DNA of 64,000 nucleotides from Delphinapterus leucas (Eukaryota; Chordata; Mammalia; Artiodactyla; Monodontidae). Location of the stretch: positions 11,069,042 through 11,133,041 of the forward strand of contig NW_022098062.1 in the NCBI RefSeq assembly GCF_002288925.2. Direction: 5' to 3'. Position numbers and translations under genes: made by a program. Below are positions 39,418-51,583 of the stretch, piece by piece (position 1 is the first letter of the stretch; each line of letters opens with the position of its first letter). The notes beneath the pieces are model-generated. The model was given only the letters and a program-made list of their open reading frames with translations. It was not told the origin of the DNA and made no database searches.

Positions 39418-40318
39418 CAAAGAAGACATACAGATGGCCAGTAGGCACATGAAAAGATGCTCAACATCACTAATTATTAGAGAAATGCAAATCAAATCTA
39501 CAGTGAGGTACCACCTCACACCGGTCAGAATGGCCGGTCAAAAAGTCTACAAATAACAAATGCTGGAGAGGGTATGGAGAAAGGGGAACCCTCCTGCACT
39601 GTTGGTGGCAATGTAAGTGGGTGCAACCACTATGGAAGACAGTATGGAGGTTCCTCAGAAAACTAAAAATAGAATTACCATATGACCCAGCAATCCCACC
39701 CACTCCTGGGCATCCCAGACAAAACTATAATTCAAAAAGATACATGCACTCCTATATTCATAGCAGCACTATTCACAATAGGCAAAATAAGGAAACAAGC
39801 TAAATGTTCATCGACAGATGAATGGATAAAGAAGATGTGGTACATATATATACAATGGAATACTACTCAGCCATAAAAAAGAATAAAATAATGCCATTTG
39901 TAGCAACATGCATGCAACTAGAGATTATCATACTAAGTGAAGAAAGTCAGAGAAAGACAAATACCAGATGATATCACTTATATGTGGAATCTAAAATATG
40001 GAACAAAGGAAACTATCTACAAAACAGAAACAGACTCACAGACGTAGAGATCGGACTTGTGGTTACCAAGGGGGAGGGAGGGAGGGAGGGAGAGGGATGA
40101 ACTGGGAATTTGGGGTTGGTAGATGCAAATTATCACATTTAGCATGGGTAAACAACAAGGTCCTACTGTATAGCACAGGGAACTATATCCAATCTCCTGG
40201 GATAAACCATAATGGAAAAGAATATTTAAAAAAGAATGTCTATAAGTCTATAAGTCACTTTGCAACACAGCAGAGATTGGCACAGCATTGTAAATCAACT
40301 ATACTTCAATTAAAAAAG
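39418..40318 (+). repeat. L1 LINE, 3' end (end of ORF2 plus 3' UTR)
   Basis: About 900 bp of 5'-truncated L1: 'cagatggccagtaggcacat', 'aatactactcagccataaaa', 'atgtggaatctaaaatatgg', a gggagg-rich 3' UTR run at 40073-40095 and an A-rich tail. Flanked by a 17-bp target-site duplication with two mismatches (39401-39417 and 40319-40335). Confidence 0.92.
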
Positions 40319-40724
40319 AAAGTTCCAGGCTCTGCTCCACACTTGGCAAATAAGTGGAGGCTGCTCTGGACACGAGGAGGGAGGAGCCTATTCTTAGGGT
40401 TGAGTCTCCGAAGAGGGGGTGGGGCTGCGTCGCGACTCCTCCTTAGCAGGCATTCCTGGTACCTAGTCCTTCAGATTACGGGAAACTCAAAGCGTGTTGA
40501 AAAGCTTAGAGTGTAACGGTAAGAAGCATGCATATGCCTACGACCTGACTTTGTCCTATTTTCTTCAGATTTTGTTTTTAGTACTGAAACATAACAGGTC
40601 CCCGCTTGTATTCCTGACCCTCAGAGGCGAAGCTGCTCTCCTGAATTTGCAGTTTCCCACTCTCATGCGCGCCTTCATACTTTTGCTGTATATATCTACA
40701 AACTACGTGTAGTATTGCTTTGCA

Positions 40725-41480
40725 TGCTCTTTTTTATTGTGGTAAAACACACATAACATAAAATTTCACATTTAACGTTTTCACCATTTTTTATTGTACT
40801 GTTCAGGGGCACTGAGTACATTCACCTTGTTGCGTAACCATCACCACTGCCAATCTCTAGAAACGTTTAATCTTCCAAAACTGAAACTCTGTGCTCATTA
40901 GTCAATAACTTCCCTAGTCCATCCTACCCCACAACTCCTGGAAACCACCATTGTACTTTCTATCTCTCTGAATTTATGGTTCTTTGTGTAAATAGAGTCA
41001 TAGAATATTTGTCCTTTTGTGTCTGATTTATCTCACTTAGCATAGTATCTTCAAGCTTCCTTGAATTGATTTAACAACGTATTTCCTCAATGTTGTTGTC
41101 AGAATTTCTTTCCTTTTAAAGGCTGAATAATACTCCATTGCATATGTACGCCATGTTTCCCTTATTCATTCATCCGTTGATGGACATTTGGGTTCTTTCC
41201 ACCTTTTGGCTTTTGTGAATGATGCTGCAGTGAACGTGGGTGTGTAAGTATCCGTTCAAGTATGTGCTTTCAGTTTCTTTTGGGGATGTACACAAAAGTG
41301 GAATTGCTGGATCATATGGTGCATATGGTAATTCTATGTTTAATTGTTTCAGGAACCCCTGTACTGCTCTGAATGTTTTAAAATCTCATGTACTGTATAT
41401 GGGGGGTATTTGTACTGTATCATTTGGCAATTTGATGCTTTTTTTCTTTTTGGTGCTAGTATGTTTCTGAGATTCCACCA
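40725..41480 (-). repeat. Older L1 3' end, antisense
   Basis: Reverse L1 3' UTR and ORF2 tail words: 'attgtggtaaaacacacata', 'aataatactccattgcatat', 'gatggacatttgggttcttt', 'tggaattgctggatcatatg'. More diverged than the + strand copy at 39418. Confidence 0.8.
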
Positions 41481-41519
41481 TGTTAGTACATAGATCTAAT
41501 CTGAGAATCTGTATCTTTT

Positions 41520-41717
41520 TTTTTTTCGGTATGTGGGCCTCCCACTGTTGTGGCCTCTCCTGCTGCAGAGCACAGGCTCCGGACGCACAGGCCGAGCGGC
41601 CATGGCTCACGGGCCCAGCAGCTCCATGGCATGTGAGATCTTCCCGGACCGGGGCACAAACCCGTGTCCCCTGCATCGGCAGGCGGACTCTCAACCACTG
41701 AGCCACCAGGGAAGCCC
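41520..41717 (-). repeat. Cetacean-type SINE
   Basis: Antisense, complete. Perfect 17-bp target-site duplication gagaatctgtatctttt at 41503-41519 and 41718-41734, marking a young insertion. Confidence 0.95.
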
Positions 41718-41890
41718 GAGAATCTGTATCTTTTAACTTACAAGTTTAAGTGTTATCATTATTTGAACCTATTTTTACCATCTTATTCTGTGCTCCTTAA
41801 TTTCCTCATGGTTTTTTCTTTTTACTTTTTCTTTTGTTTCCTATATTTCCCTTGTTTCCTATATTTATCAAATTTAGTGAACCTCTTTTA

Positions 41891-42009
41891 TTTATTTATT
41901 TAGCCATGCTGCGTGACATGTGGAATCTCAGTTCCCGGACCAGGGATTGAACCCATGCCCCCTGCAGTGGAAGCATGGAGTCTTAAGCACTGGACCACCA
42001 GGGAAGTTC
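41891..42009 (-). repeat. Short-form cetartiodactyl SINE
   Basis: Antisense, ending 'gaccaccagggaagttc', with body 'cggaccagggattgaaccca'. Target-site duplication ga(a/g)cctctttta at 41879-41890 and 42010-42021. Confidence 0.9.
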
Positions 42010-42354
42010 GAGCCTCTTTTATTATTTTTTCTACTTGTATTCATTCCTTCCTTCATTCATTTGTTTTCTTGTAAATTATAGATTTCATTCCTATTCTTAA
42101 GGGCTTCTCTCCCCTTCTTTTCACGTGCACACCAACTCTAAAATTAATCAGAAATGTGATTATCCCCTGACGGAGGCAGGGCCTTTGGAATACTTTAACT
42201 CTGATTACCTCCACCTTCCATAATTCCATCTAGCATTGCGGGTCTGCCTTAGTTTCTACACCTCCAATTCATCACCATCACTGGTGCAGTTTTCCTCAGT
42301 TGGTGCTTATATCCATTTACCCACAGGTTTACAGTGTGTTTACTCTTCATTGCT

Positions 42355-42440
42355 TTTTTAAAAAATTGAAGTATAGTTAATTTATAATGTTGTGTTAGTT
42401 TCAAGTGTACACCAAAGTGATTCAGATACACACACACATC
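42355..42440 (-). repeat. L1 3' UTR fragment
   Basis: 'aattgaagtatagttaattt' and 'caccaaagtgattcag' match the same L1 3' UTR block seen at 59896-60138. Confidence 0.7.
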
Positions 42441-42559
42441 TCACACCTTCTGAGTTCAATTTCCTTTCTCTTAAAATAGATGTGTTGGCAGCTCTAACAC
42501 CAGTGATGTTATGGTGAACTCTTTTCAGTTTTCATCTGAAATGGTCTTTATTTCACTTT

Positions 42560-43110
42560 CACTTGTTGTGTTGGATTGTCAGCAAAGGTGGCCACCAACA
42601 GTTCTGTCCATCCCTGTGATGCACATGTCACTCCTCCCATAGAGATGGAGTTTATTTTCCCTTCCCTTAAATGTGGGCTGGCCTCGTGACTTGCTTTGAT
42701 CTGTAGAATGTGGAAGTGACCCTGTGCTAGGTTCAGCCTTAGGTCTTAAGAAGCCTGACTGATTCCACTTTCACTCAGTTGGGTCCAGCCACCATGAAAC
42801 TAAGTTCAGTTGCCCCACTGGACAGAGGAAGAGGGGGCCTGGAGGATGAAAGATGACCAAGGGCAAGAGAGGCCCACAAGCCACCTGCCATTCCCATCCT
42901 TTCCGCTGAGGACCACGCGTGTGAGTGAAGCTACCTTGTTTCCTCCAGTCCCAGATGAGCCATCCCAGCCAACACCACACAGAACGTAAATGAGCCGTCC
43001 CCACTCAGCCCTGCCAAATTACAGAACTGTGAGCAAATATACAGTGGTGGTTGCTCTAAGCCACTACATTTTGGAGAGGTTCGTTATGCAACAGTAGGTA
43101 ACTGGAGCCC
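42560..43110 (+). repeat. MLT1-like (MaLR) LTR relic
   Basis: 'gggctggcctcgtgacttgc', 'gtagaatgtggaagtgaccc', 'gcgtgtgagtgaagctacct' and 'taagccactacattttggag' followed by 'ttatgcaacagtaggtaact' are the order expected of an MLT1-type LTR. Old and diverged; the exact subfamily is not assigned. Confidence 0.55.
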
Positions 43111-43129
43111 TCCTGAGTGGTATTTTAGG

Positions 43130-44400
43130 GGAGTTTGAACTCCGGGGTGAGTTAGTTTTTGTCAGCACTTTGAATGTAGAATGCGTCTGACTTATTTCTT
43201 CTGTGGCTACTGTTGAGAAGTCAGCTACGAATTGTTCTCCTTTGTAGGTAATCTGTCAGGTGACTTTTAAGATAATCTGTTTGTCTTTACTGTTCTGCAG
43301 TTTCTCTAAAACATATCTGGTATAGGTTCCCTTTTTCTTTTTCCTGCTCAGAAATTGTGCTGATACTACTTCTGCCTTCTCCTCCTTTTTACTCCTACAA
43401 ATATTTTTTGAGTGCCTATTATGTGCTAAATACTATTCTAAGGGTCGGGGACTAAACAGTGAACAAAAAAGAGAGACTCTATCCTCACGGGGAGGCTATG
43501 TCCCCCCTTTAAGTGAGGGACAGAGCGTAAGAATGAAGCTAACATGCAGAAAAGCAGAGATGAGCTTCGGGAAAAGTAGATCCTGAATGCATGGTTGAAA
43601 CCTGCATCATGCCCCACCTAAAAGCAGCCCTACTCATTATATTTTCAGTAATGTTAGCAATGATTGCTCCTTGTTTCTTAAGACAGTTTTAAATGGATTT
43701 TTATGTCATTTACAAGTGAAATGGTACTAACTGATATGTATCCCAGCCCAGCCTGACATAAATGTCTGTGAAACTTTACATTCATACCTTCATTTAGTTT
43801 ATTTTAAAATTAATTCATTTAATATTTTGTTTCTATTTGATCTTGTTCCAAAAAAGATTTAAGACCATTTACAAAGATGGATAAAACACAAAGTAACATA
43901 ATTTAGAAGTGTTACTGTGCTTATTAAACCTGAAGAGGCATATCTTTCATTAATTTTGAAAAATTCTCAACCGTTATCTCTCAGTAGTGCCTCAGCCACT
44001 CTCTCTTCTGAAATTCCTGTTAGACAAATGGTGGATCTTCTCATTTTATTCTTTGTGTCACTTAACCTGTTTTTCATAATTTCTATTTCTTCTTTCTCTG
44101 GGTAATTTTCTTAGATCAGTGTTCCAGTTCACTATTTCTCTCTTCATTTGTGTTGAATCTGCTGTTTAGCCTTTTTTTTTTTGAACTTTACATTTCAGTT
44201 ACCATTTTTTCATTTTTAGAAGTTCTATTTTGTTCTTTTTCACACATGTCTATTCACAGTATTTTATTCTTTTCTTATGCTTTCAGTGCCTTACATGCAT
44301 CCAGGCATTTTAATTATATCTATTCTACAATATCTTTAGAGTCTTCATATAACATCTGAAGTTCTTGGGAGTCTAATTTTGAGGTTAAGTTTGCTAACTC
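43130..44400 (-). repeat. Old L1-like relic, antisense, fragmented
   Basis: 'gagaagtcagctacgaattg', 'gtaatctgtcaggtgacttt' and 'tctcagtagtgcctcagcca' have the look of old L1 ORF2 read in reverse. 43380-43900 contains unrelated AT-rich and tail-like sequence ('gagtgcctattatgtgctaa' is MIR-like). Boundaries uncertain. Confidence 0.45.
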
Positions 44401-44420
44401 TTGCTCATAATGATGGCTTA

Positions 44421-44579
44421 TTTCCTCCTTCCTTCCTTGCTTCCTCCCTCCCTCCTTTTCTTTCTTTCTTCCTTCCTTTCTTTCTTTCTCTCTCTTTCTC
44501 TCTTTTCCTCCCTCCCTCCTTCTTTTCTTCCTTCCTTTCTTTCTCTCTTTCTTTTCCTCCCTCCCTCTTCTTTTCTTTT

Positions 44580-44629
<50 letters not shown>

Positions 44630-44662
44630 TTTCTTCCTTCCTTCCTTCCTTCCTTCCTTTCT

Positions 44663-44711
<49 letters not shown>

Positions 44712-44767
44712 TTTCTTTCCTTCTTTCTTTCTTTCTTTCTTTATTTCCTCCCTTTCTCCTTTTCTTT
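44421..44767 (+). repeat. Long polypyrimidine (CTTT/CCTT)n tract
   Basis: About 347 bases of C and T, broken only by G at 44439 and A at 44743, with blocks of ttcc, ctttt and a long (cttt)n core at 44580-44740. It yields a Phe/Leu/Ser-only false frame. Confidence 0.97.
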
Positions 44768-45773
44768 GTTTATTTTTTTGTAACTATGGATTGCAATCTT
44801 ATGTTCAGTAGGGCTTTATCCTTTGGAATCCCATGTGACCTGGGTTGAGAGCATGATATTCCAAAGTTATTTTGTGATTGCTTCTTTCAAGGACCCCAAC
44901 AGTATCACACACTATGAAAAGTTTTTTTTATGTTATTCCCTTGATGCTGGATCCCATTTAAATAACCATGATAGTAGTGTAAATTCAAGTCCCAAACATG
45001 AAGCACAGAACTGTGTTTAGAAACTCTAAAAGGGAGAATTTCATTTCCTACCCAGAGCCCAAGCTGAGACATACTTCTTTGCAATTTTCCTGGGCTAGGG
45101 AAAAGGTGCTTCCCTAGATCACCTTTTCACTGAGGCTGTAACTCTCTGAGGATTCTGGATCTAGGTGAGGACTCACCTCCACCTTTCCACTTCACAGCCC
45201 TTGGGTAGTATTGATTACTACCCTGCAGGATAATTTTGTTTCTGTCCCTTGGTGAATCCTCCTTTCTCATGAGATCGGGTATATATTTAAAAGGATCTTT
45301 GCATTTATATGTGGAATCTAAAAACAAAAACAAAAACCTCACTGTGAGATCATGGAAAATTTATATATTGATCTCTGCCCCCAGTTCTTGGCACATGGCT
45401 CCTAAAACCTTTGTAATTTCCTAAGTGATAAAAGCACTAGAAGCATCTTTTGTTCCATTAAAATGCCTCTGAATGGGTTCCTGGAGGCTCCTGGATGGGG
45501 GTTGGTCATCAGAAAGACCAATCAATGATTAGAAGCTTGGAATTTTCAGCCCCACCATCATCCTCCAGAAAGGAGACAGGGGCTGGAAATGAAGTTAGTA
45601 GTTGATCATTCCTACATGAGTATTCCTCCATAAAATCCCAATAGTAGGGGGCCTGGAGAGCTTCCAGTTGGTGAACACACTGGGAGGTTCTTCAGCAAAT
45701 TAATTAAACCCAAGGGGGGGTGGTCATTGGAACCTCATATCTATAGCCAGTTGGTTGGAAGCACTTGCCTCTG

Positions 45774-45775
<2 letters not shown>
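44768..45775. other. Intergenic, no gene recognised
   Basis: AT-rich sequence, short unconserved frames. 45440-45720 resembles old transposon-like text but I cannot name it. Confidence 0.5.

Positions 45776-45812
<37 letters not shown>
45776..45812 (+). repeat. (TG)n microsatellite
   Basis: Perfect run of about 18 tg units. Confidence 0.95.
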
Positions 45813-45813
<1 letters not shown>

Positions 45814-45907
45814 TGGGAGCAGTCTTGTGGGACTGAGCCCTTAACCTGTGGGATCTGATGAGGGGCAGTGGGCAGAATCAGTGAAAGGGATAAAAAAGTA
45901 CGAACTG

Positions 45908-46010
45908 GGGGCTTCCCTGGTGGTGCAGTGGTTGAGAGTCCACCTGCAGATGCAGGGGACACGGGTTTGTGCCCCGGTCTGGGAGGATCCCACAAAAAAA
46001 AAAAAAAAAA
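45908..46010 (+). repeat. Cetacean-type SINE, 3' truncated body with A tail
   Basis: Sense copy 'gggcttccctggtggtgcag' that jumps to an A tail right after 'gggaggatcccac', so only the tRNA-like first 85 bases are present. Target-site duplication aagta(c/t)gaact at 45896-45906 and 46010-46020. Confidence 0.9.
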
Positions 46011-46339
46011 AGTATGAACTTCCAGTTATAAAATAAATAAGTCATGGGGATGTAATGTATAGCACAGTGACTATAGTTAATAATACTGTATATCTGAAAG
46101 TTGCTAAGAGTGTAGATCTTAAAAGTTCCCATCACAAGAAAAAAAATTGTAACTATGAGTGGTGATGAGCATTAACTAGACTTATTGTGACGATCATTTC
46201 CCAATAGATACATATATTGATTCATTATGTTGTATACCTGAAATTAATATAATGCTATAGGTCAGTTATCTCAGTGGGAAAAAAAAAGGATCCTTGTTAC
46301 ATTTTATCCAAAGCTTTAGGCAATTGTTGTGGGAGTGTT

Positions 46340-46558
46340 GTGTTTTTTTTGTTTTTTGTTTTTTTTCAGTACGCGGGCCTCTCACTGTTGTGGCCTCTCC
46401 CATTGTGGAGCACAGGCTTCGGATGCACAGGCTCAGCAGCCATGGCTCACGGGCCCAGCCGCTCCGCGGCATGTGGGATCTTCCCGGACCGGGGCATGAA
46501 CCCGTGTCCCCTGCATCGGCAGGCGGACTCTCATCCACTGCGCCACCAGGGAAGCCCC
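46340..46558 (-). repeat. Cetacean-type SINE
   Basis: Antisense complete element with T-rich tail. Target-site duplication gtgg(g/a)agtgtt at 46329-46339 and 46559-46569. Confidence 0.93.
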
Positions 46559-46879
46559 GTGGAAGTGTTTTTGATATTTTCCAAAACAGAAGTCTAGATT
46601 TTTTTTTTACTCCATTGTCTATCATTCCATTTTTAAAAAGTAATGAAAAATATTAATTTCATTTACTGATATTCTTCTTCTCTTTAAAAATAACTCCTTA
46701 CATGTTCATTGTAGGAAATTTAGAAACATTTAAATAGACAAAATGAAAATATGCTATAATAATACTTCTATCTTGAGGCAATGTTTTGTTATTTGTTCTC
46801 TCAGGCTTTTTTCTAAGCAGATATCAAGATCTCATTATTTTATAATCTGCTTTTTTCTTCATGTAACAACACGTGACGT

Positions 46880-47482
46880 GTGTTAGTTTTCTACTGCTGT
46901 GTAATAAAGCACCACAAAGCTCGTGGCTTAAAACAACACACATTATCTCATAGCTTCTGTAAGTCATAAGTTTGGACACAGCTTACCCGGGTTCTCTGTT
47001 TTAGGTGTTGGCTGGGGCTGTGGTCCCATCAGAGGCTCAACTGGAGAAACATTCCCTTCTAAGCTCCCTCAGGTTGTTGGCTTATGGTTGTAGGGTCCCC
47101 ATTTTTTGCTGGTTGTCAGCCAGGTGGCACTCAGCTCCTTGACAGTGCTGGTAGTCCTTGCCACATGGCCCTTTCACAACGTGGAAGCTTCAAAACCAGC
47201 ACTAGAGAGAGAGTCTCCAACCCTGAGATGGCCTAGACGCTCTTTCGAAGGCTTTCAACTGGTTTGGTCAGGCCCATCCATCCACGATAACTTCCCTTTG
47301 GACTACTTCAGAATCAACTGATTTGGGACCTTAATTACATCTGCAAAATCCCTTCACCTTTGTCACATTCTATTGGCTACAAGCAAGTCACAGGACCTAC
47401 TCAAGGGGAGCGGATTACACAGGGTGCGAACATCAGGGGGTAGGAATCATGAGGCCCACCCTAGGGTCTGTCCACCACAATG
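46880..47482 (+). repeat. Ancient interspersed repeat, TG...CA bounded, LTR-like
   Basis: Starts tgtgttagttttctactgct and carries 'gtggcttaaaacaacacaca', 'ggctggggctgtggtcccat' and 'tccttgccacatggcc', ending 'tctgtccaccaca'. This is a common old mammalian repeat; I do not assign the family. AT-rich LINE-like sequence flanks it on both sides (46620-46870 and 47500-47780), so it may sit inside a LINE relic. Confidence 0.55.
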
Positions 47483-50043
47483 TGTTTAACTTTCCATGTC
47501 ATTATGTATTCTACTTCCAAGTAATGTTAACAGCCCCGCCACATTCTATTATATGGATGTACCATAACTTATTCAACCAATGCTTTATCACCAGACACTT
47601 AATAAACATAAACATTTAAATTCATTCTTTTTTTTTTATAACAAACAATGCTAGAGAGAACGCCTTTGTATCATTATAAACAGTAGTGTTCTTTCCTCAG
47701 AATAAATTCCTCAACATGGAATCGGAGGGTCAAAGAATCCACCAAAGGTTAGGCTTTTGATACAAATGAACTCACTTTCTGTATAGCAGAGGACAATTCC
47801 CATGCTGTAAAGTGAAGCAGCAGCGGTTAGTGGTGGTAATGGCCTGGGTGAGGTACTCGTTCTCACTTGAAAGTCAAATAATGCCCACGCTCTGGAAAGT
47901 GTGTGCTTGTGGTTGCACGACCTGCCTCGTAGAAGCTGGGGAAGGGTTTGTGTCTACGGTCTCACACATTCACGTGTCTTGATTGTGGGCGAAGCTGAGA
48001 CTGAGAGCTCTTGGTGGCAACAGCTGCAGCTGCGCCACTGTCCCCAGCACAGTTCACATCTGCCCGAGGCCCCTGGTTTGTCTATATTCACCCAGAACGC
48101 ATGTGACTTCCAGTGGTGCGAGCTGACCTGTAAGGTGCCCCAAAGAGCATTCCACCTGTCCCAGACAGGAGCCCAAATGTAATAACTTCCCAGCAGGCTG
48201 GGTCCCCAGATTTTGTGGGGCCTGAAGCTTAAACAATTTGGAGTCCTTCTTTAAGAAAAAGAATCAAATTATGAATACAAAGCTAGGTGCAGAGCTGTTG
48301 AGGGGCCCTGGGGTAACATGTCATTGACTTGCAGGAAATCCACCGCTGCTGACCACGACTAGGTTTGCCCTGCCTGGAGTCCAGTTTTGTTTATTTCCAA
48401 ACATCTTAAATGAGACATGTTTCTTTCTTGCCTTTTGTAGGTGTATTAAAATTTAAGAATTGAGCAGGACTTCAATAAAATAGTCATTGGGGGCAAAATT
48501 TCTCTAGTTTAACCCTTCTCTACTCAAATCACTAACATGCATGGCAGGAGCACAAAAGTTTTTCAAACCCCACTAGCCTTGTTTGCAGTGCAGAGTCTGG
48601 TGTGATGGGGAGGGTGAAGGGGCAGTGGGAGGGGAGAGGGATTCTTCTAGCATTTATTGAGCCTGTACCAATCACTGTTCTAGGTGATTACATTGTCTTA
48701 TTTCACCCTTTTGCCTGCCATGGTGCAGACACTCCTGGGGGCTCAGAGCAGCTCCTATTTAATGGGAAAAGATGCCAGGACACCACAAGTTGAAGTTCAA
48801 CCATGAAACTGTTAGCAGAGAAATTTTGGCATAAAACCCACTGCACCAGTCAGTCTCCCAACAGGAAACAGATGGCACATTCAAAATAGGATAATTTGAG
48901 GAGGGTTTATTTACAAAAAAAAGACATGGGTGTTGGGGAACCACAAGGATAGGGCAGTAACCCAAGTTTAGCAGCAGCCAAGTATTGCCATCGAGACTGG
49001 AAGGGAGGTTGAGGGGAATAGCTGCTGGCATCCACAGGGAGAGAGCTGTGCCTCAAGGCCACGGGGAGAGAAGACGTGGTCATTGGTTGCGGAACACAGC
49101 CAGCTCACAGAGAGGAAATAAATAACCTGACCTCAGATCCTCTCTCTCTCTCTCTGATCTCCTGTGGGGCTCCACCAGGACACTCAAGACACAGGATGTG
49201 AACCACACAGATCAGCCTCCTGGGCCAGAGGCAATGTCAGGGGGTGGGTAGGGGGTTCTGGATGAGCAAACAAAAGGTAAATGTCACAGTCCACCCTTTT
49301 GGCCCTTAGCATCCACTCTAGACCTTTTTTCATGGGAAAGGCTTGTCTCTCCAACACAAGGGACTCATAAAGTCCCACCAGCTACTGTATCATCATGGGA
49401 TGACGCCAGCTAGTCATGCTCTAGCTGAAATCACTGGTGTTCTTCAGATAAGGTAAGAAAAGAAACAATTGAGGTTCATCAAATGTCCTGCTACATCCCC
49501 ATCTCTATAGCTGACCCCAAGGCCAAGGTAATCTTAGCTACCTTCTTACACCTTCCATTCTCTGTTTTCCTTAACCTCTGCTGGCACCTTTCTTGACAGG
49601 GTTCTTTACCTGATGTGATGACCGAAATCTTCATTCTTGCAGATTCTGAGTCCCTGGCTACCTTATTTTGGGGGTTGCCACAGTTTTCCATTGACTAGGA
49701 CTATTGGATGAAGGGGTCCTTCAGTGGTGCCTCTCATTCCAGACACTGTCCTCCCTACCCCGATTCAGTAGCAGCCACTCCATTTCACCCCAGTAGCCAG
49801 GATCAATCACTCCACCCAGTACTGTGACCCCTTTCTTGCCTGTTGGTTCAGTGACATGTGGAGCCCCAGATGAGATGGGGTGGTTTCAGTCTCTGATTCA
49901 TCAGAATCATGACTGTGTTCCCTGGTAATGGCTTTTCTTCTCTGGGTACCAGACTTACCAATCTCAAGGTTGTGGGGAGACAGGAAGCGAACATTTTTCT
50001 AGTGGGTTATTAGGAATAATAGTGAAAGGGGAAAAAAAAAAGG
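47483..50043. other. Intergenic; possible old ERV interior around 49480-50010
   Basis: No live gene. On the minus strand 49491-49691 has a 66-codon frame with Lys/Glu-rich text (KVAKITLALGSAIEMG) that resembles old ERV-L or MaLR interior sequence; assignment is weak. 48830-49060 has repeat-like wording. Nothing else recognised. Confidence 0.4.
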
Positions 50044-50159
50044 GGGGAATTCCCTGGCGGTCCAGCGGTTAAGACTCCATGCTCCCAATGCAGGGGGCAC
50101 GGGTTCGACCCCTGGTAGGGGAACTAAGATCCCGCATGCCACACGGTGAAGCCAAATAA
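50044..50159 (+). repeat. Short-form cetartiodactyl SINE
   Basis: 'gggaattccctggcggtcca' at the start, 'cgggttcgacccctggtagg' B-box-like sequence, and an aaataaa tail. Target-site duplication aataatagtg(a/g)aagggg at 50015-50031 and 50160-50176, with a ten-base A run between the left copy and the element. Confidence 0.9.
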
Positions 50160-50484
50160 AATAATAGTGGAAGGGGCCGTTCTCACATCCACCCTTCGTT
50201 CTTAGACCCACGCATCTTGCCTACAGGGAAATGGCCCCATATATTGGCCACAAGTTTAAGGCATACACTGTATCTTGCAGGATGGCATCCTACTCTTGGA
50301 GGATGCTGTCTCTCAGCAGATAATTCCACCATCTCATCAAGGCAGACTCTTCCAGGGTGCTCAATGAGACCAGGTGCAAATCATGAATCTCACTGTAATC
50401 AATAAACAAGGCTGGCAGTCAGTGCAAACCTCCCTGAAAGTCATCAGAACCATGGTCATAAAGCAACACAATTAATCATGTCAA

Positions 50485-51008
50485 GGAAGAAAAATGCACA
50501 ACCCAAAAGTTGCAAGATATGTTTTATTCGGGGACCTTATTGAGGGCTATAGCCTTTCAGGTAGCTTGGAGGAACTGCTCCGAAGAGATGAGGGAGATAT
50601 AGGCGTTTTTGCTGAAAAGACAACAACAACAGCATGTAGTTGAACATAAAAATATTACTGTTGGGCTTCCCTGGTGGCGCAGTGGTTGAGAGTCCGCCTG
50701 CCGATGCAGGGGACATGGGTTCGTGTCCCGGTCCGGGAAGATCCCACGTGCCGCGGAGCAGCTGGGCCCGTGAGCCATGGCCGCTGAGCCTGCGAGTCTG
50801 GAGCCTGTGCTCCGCAACGGGAGAGGCCACACAGTGAGAGGCCCACGTACCGCAAAAAACCAAAAAAAATAACCACAAAAAAACTCCCAAAAATATTACT
50901 GTTAATCACAGAAAACAGCCATCTCAATGATTTTAGTGCTTTTCTCTATATGGGAAGATGCAAGAGTCTGGGCTTATGGAAATTATTCCTTACTTATGCA
51001 TCTTAACT
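50485..51008. repeat. Possible cetartiodactyl LTR fragment, split by a SINE
   Basis: 'gatatgttttattcggggac', 'ttattgagggctatagcctt' and, after the SINE, 'atgggaagatgcaagagtct' read like an LTR family I have seen in cattle and relatives. It abuts the left LTR of the provirus. Weak assignment. Confidence 0.35.
50663..50888 (+). repeat. Cetacean-type SINE, full length
   Basis: Sense, 'gggcttccctggtggcgcag' through 'gagaggcccacgtaccgcaa' and an A-rich tail. Perfect 15-bp target-site duplication aaaaatattactgtt at 50648-50662 and 50889-50903. The clearest sense copy for building a consensus. Confidence 0.97.
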
Positions 51009-51454
51009 GTCTAAGGTCATGTAGGGTCAGGCCATTCATGTATGGCTCTTCTCTTGCTCTCTGTACATCTCCTGCTCGACCAGTCCCTGCTTCACTCACA
51101 TGACTATCCAATCCTATTAATTATAGGGCTTAATCAGTAAGTATCTACATGCTTGCCCCCTGCCCCAGCCTCTGGTTTCCCTGGTAACTGACGAGCCAAT
51201 CTTGCGTCAATTCCCCTTATAAATGGTAGCCTCCTTCTCCCCCGAGTGTTGAGGATTACAGCTATGGCCTGCCTCCTGCCTGCCTGCCTGCCTGCCGTAC
51301 ACAGTAGGGTGTCACTCCAGGACTTTTGCTTCAAACGTGTAAGATCCCTTATCCAATAAACCATTAATGTCTCTGTCGCTGTCTCCGGGTTCTTTCTTCG
51401 GTCTCCAGGCTGGGCGACTACAAGGCTTGCAAGCCTGCAGTGTGGAGCCCAACA
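51009..51454 (+). repeat. Left LTR of the ERV
   Basis: Contains ccaat (near 51195), TATAAAT at 51219-51225, AATAAA at 51356-51361 and the shared block 'gggttctttcttcggtctcc'. Compared with the right LTR it has substitutions, an expanded CTGC repeat near 51275-51295 and lacks an 11-base segment near its start. Confidence 0.8.
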
Positions 51455-51583
51455 ATTCGCAAGTCAGCCTGGAGGCCGAGGAAACTCCCTTGAGCACTGA
51501 GATGTCAGGAAATAGGGACGGGGCACGGAAAGTTGCAGGGACAATCCCACCCACTAGTACATGGTGCCCTGTGGCAGCTGACT

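Noticed and set aside
39238..39703. Open frames reading [17 protein letters not shown]
   Set aside because: Antisense of the L1 3' end; the same peptide pattern occurs at 57480-57548 in the other L1 copy.
44379..44811. 134- and 136-codon Phe/Leu/Ser-only frames
   Set aside because: Translation of the CTTT/CCTT repeat.
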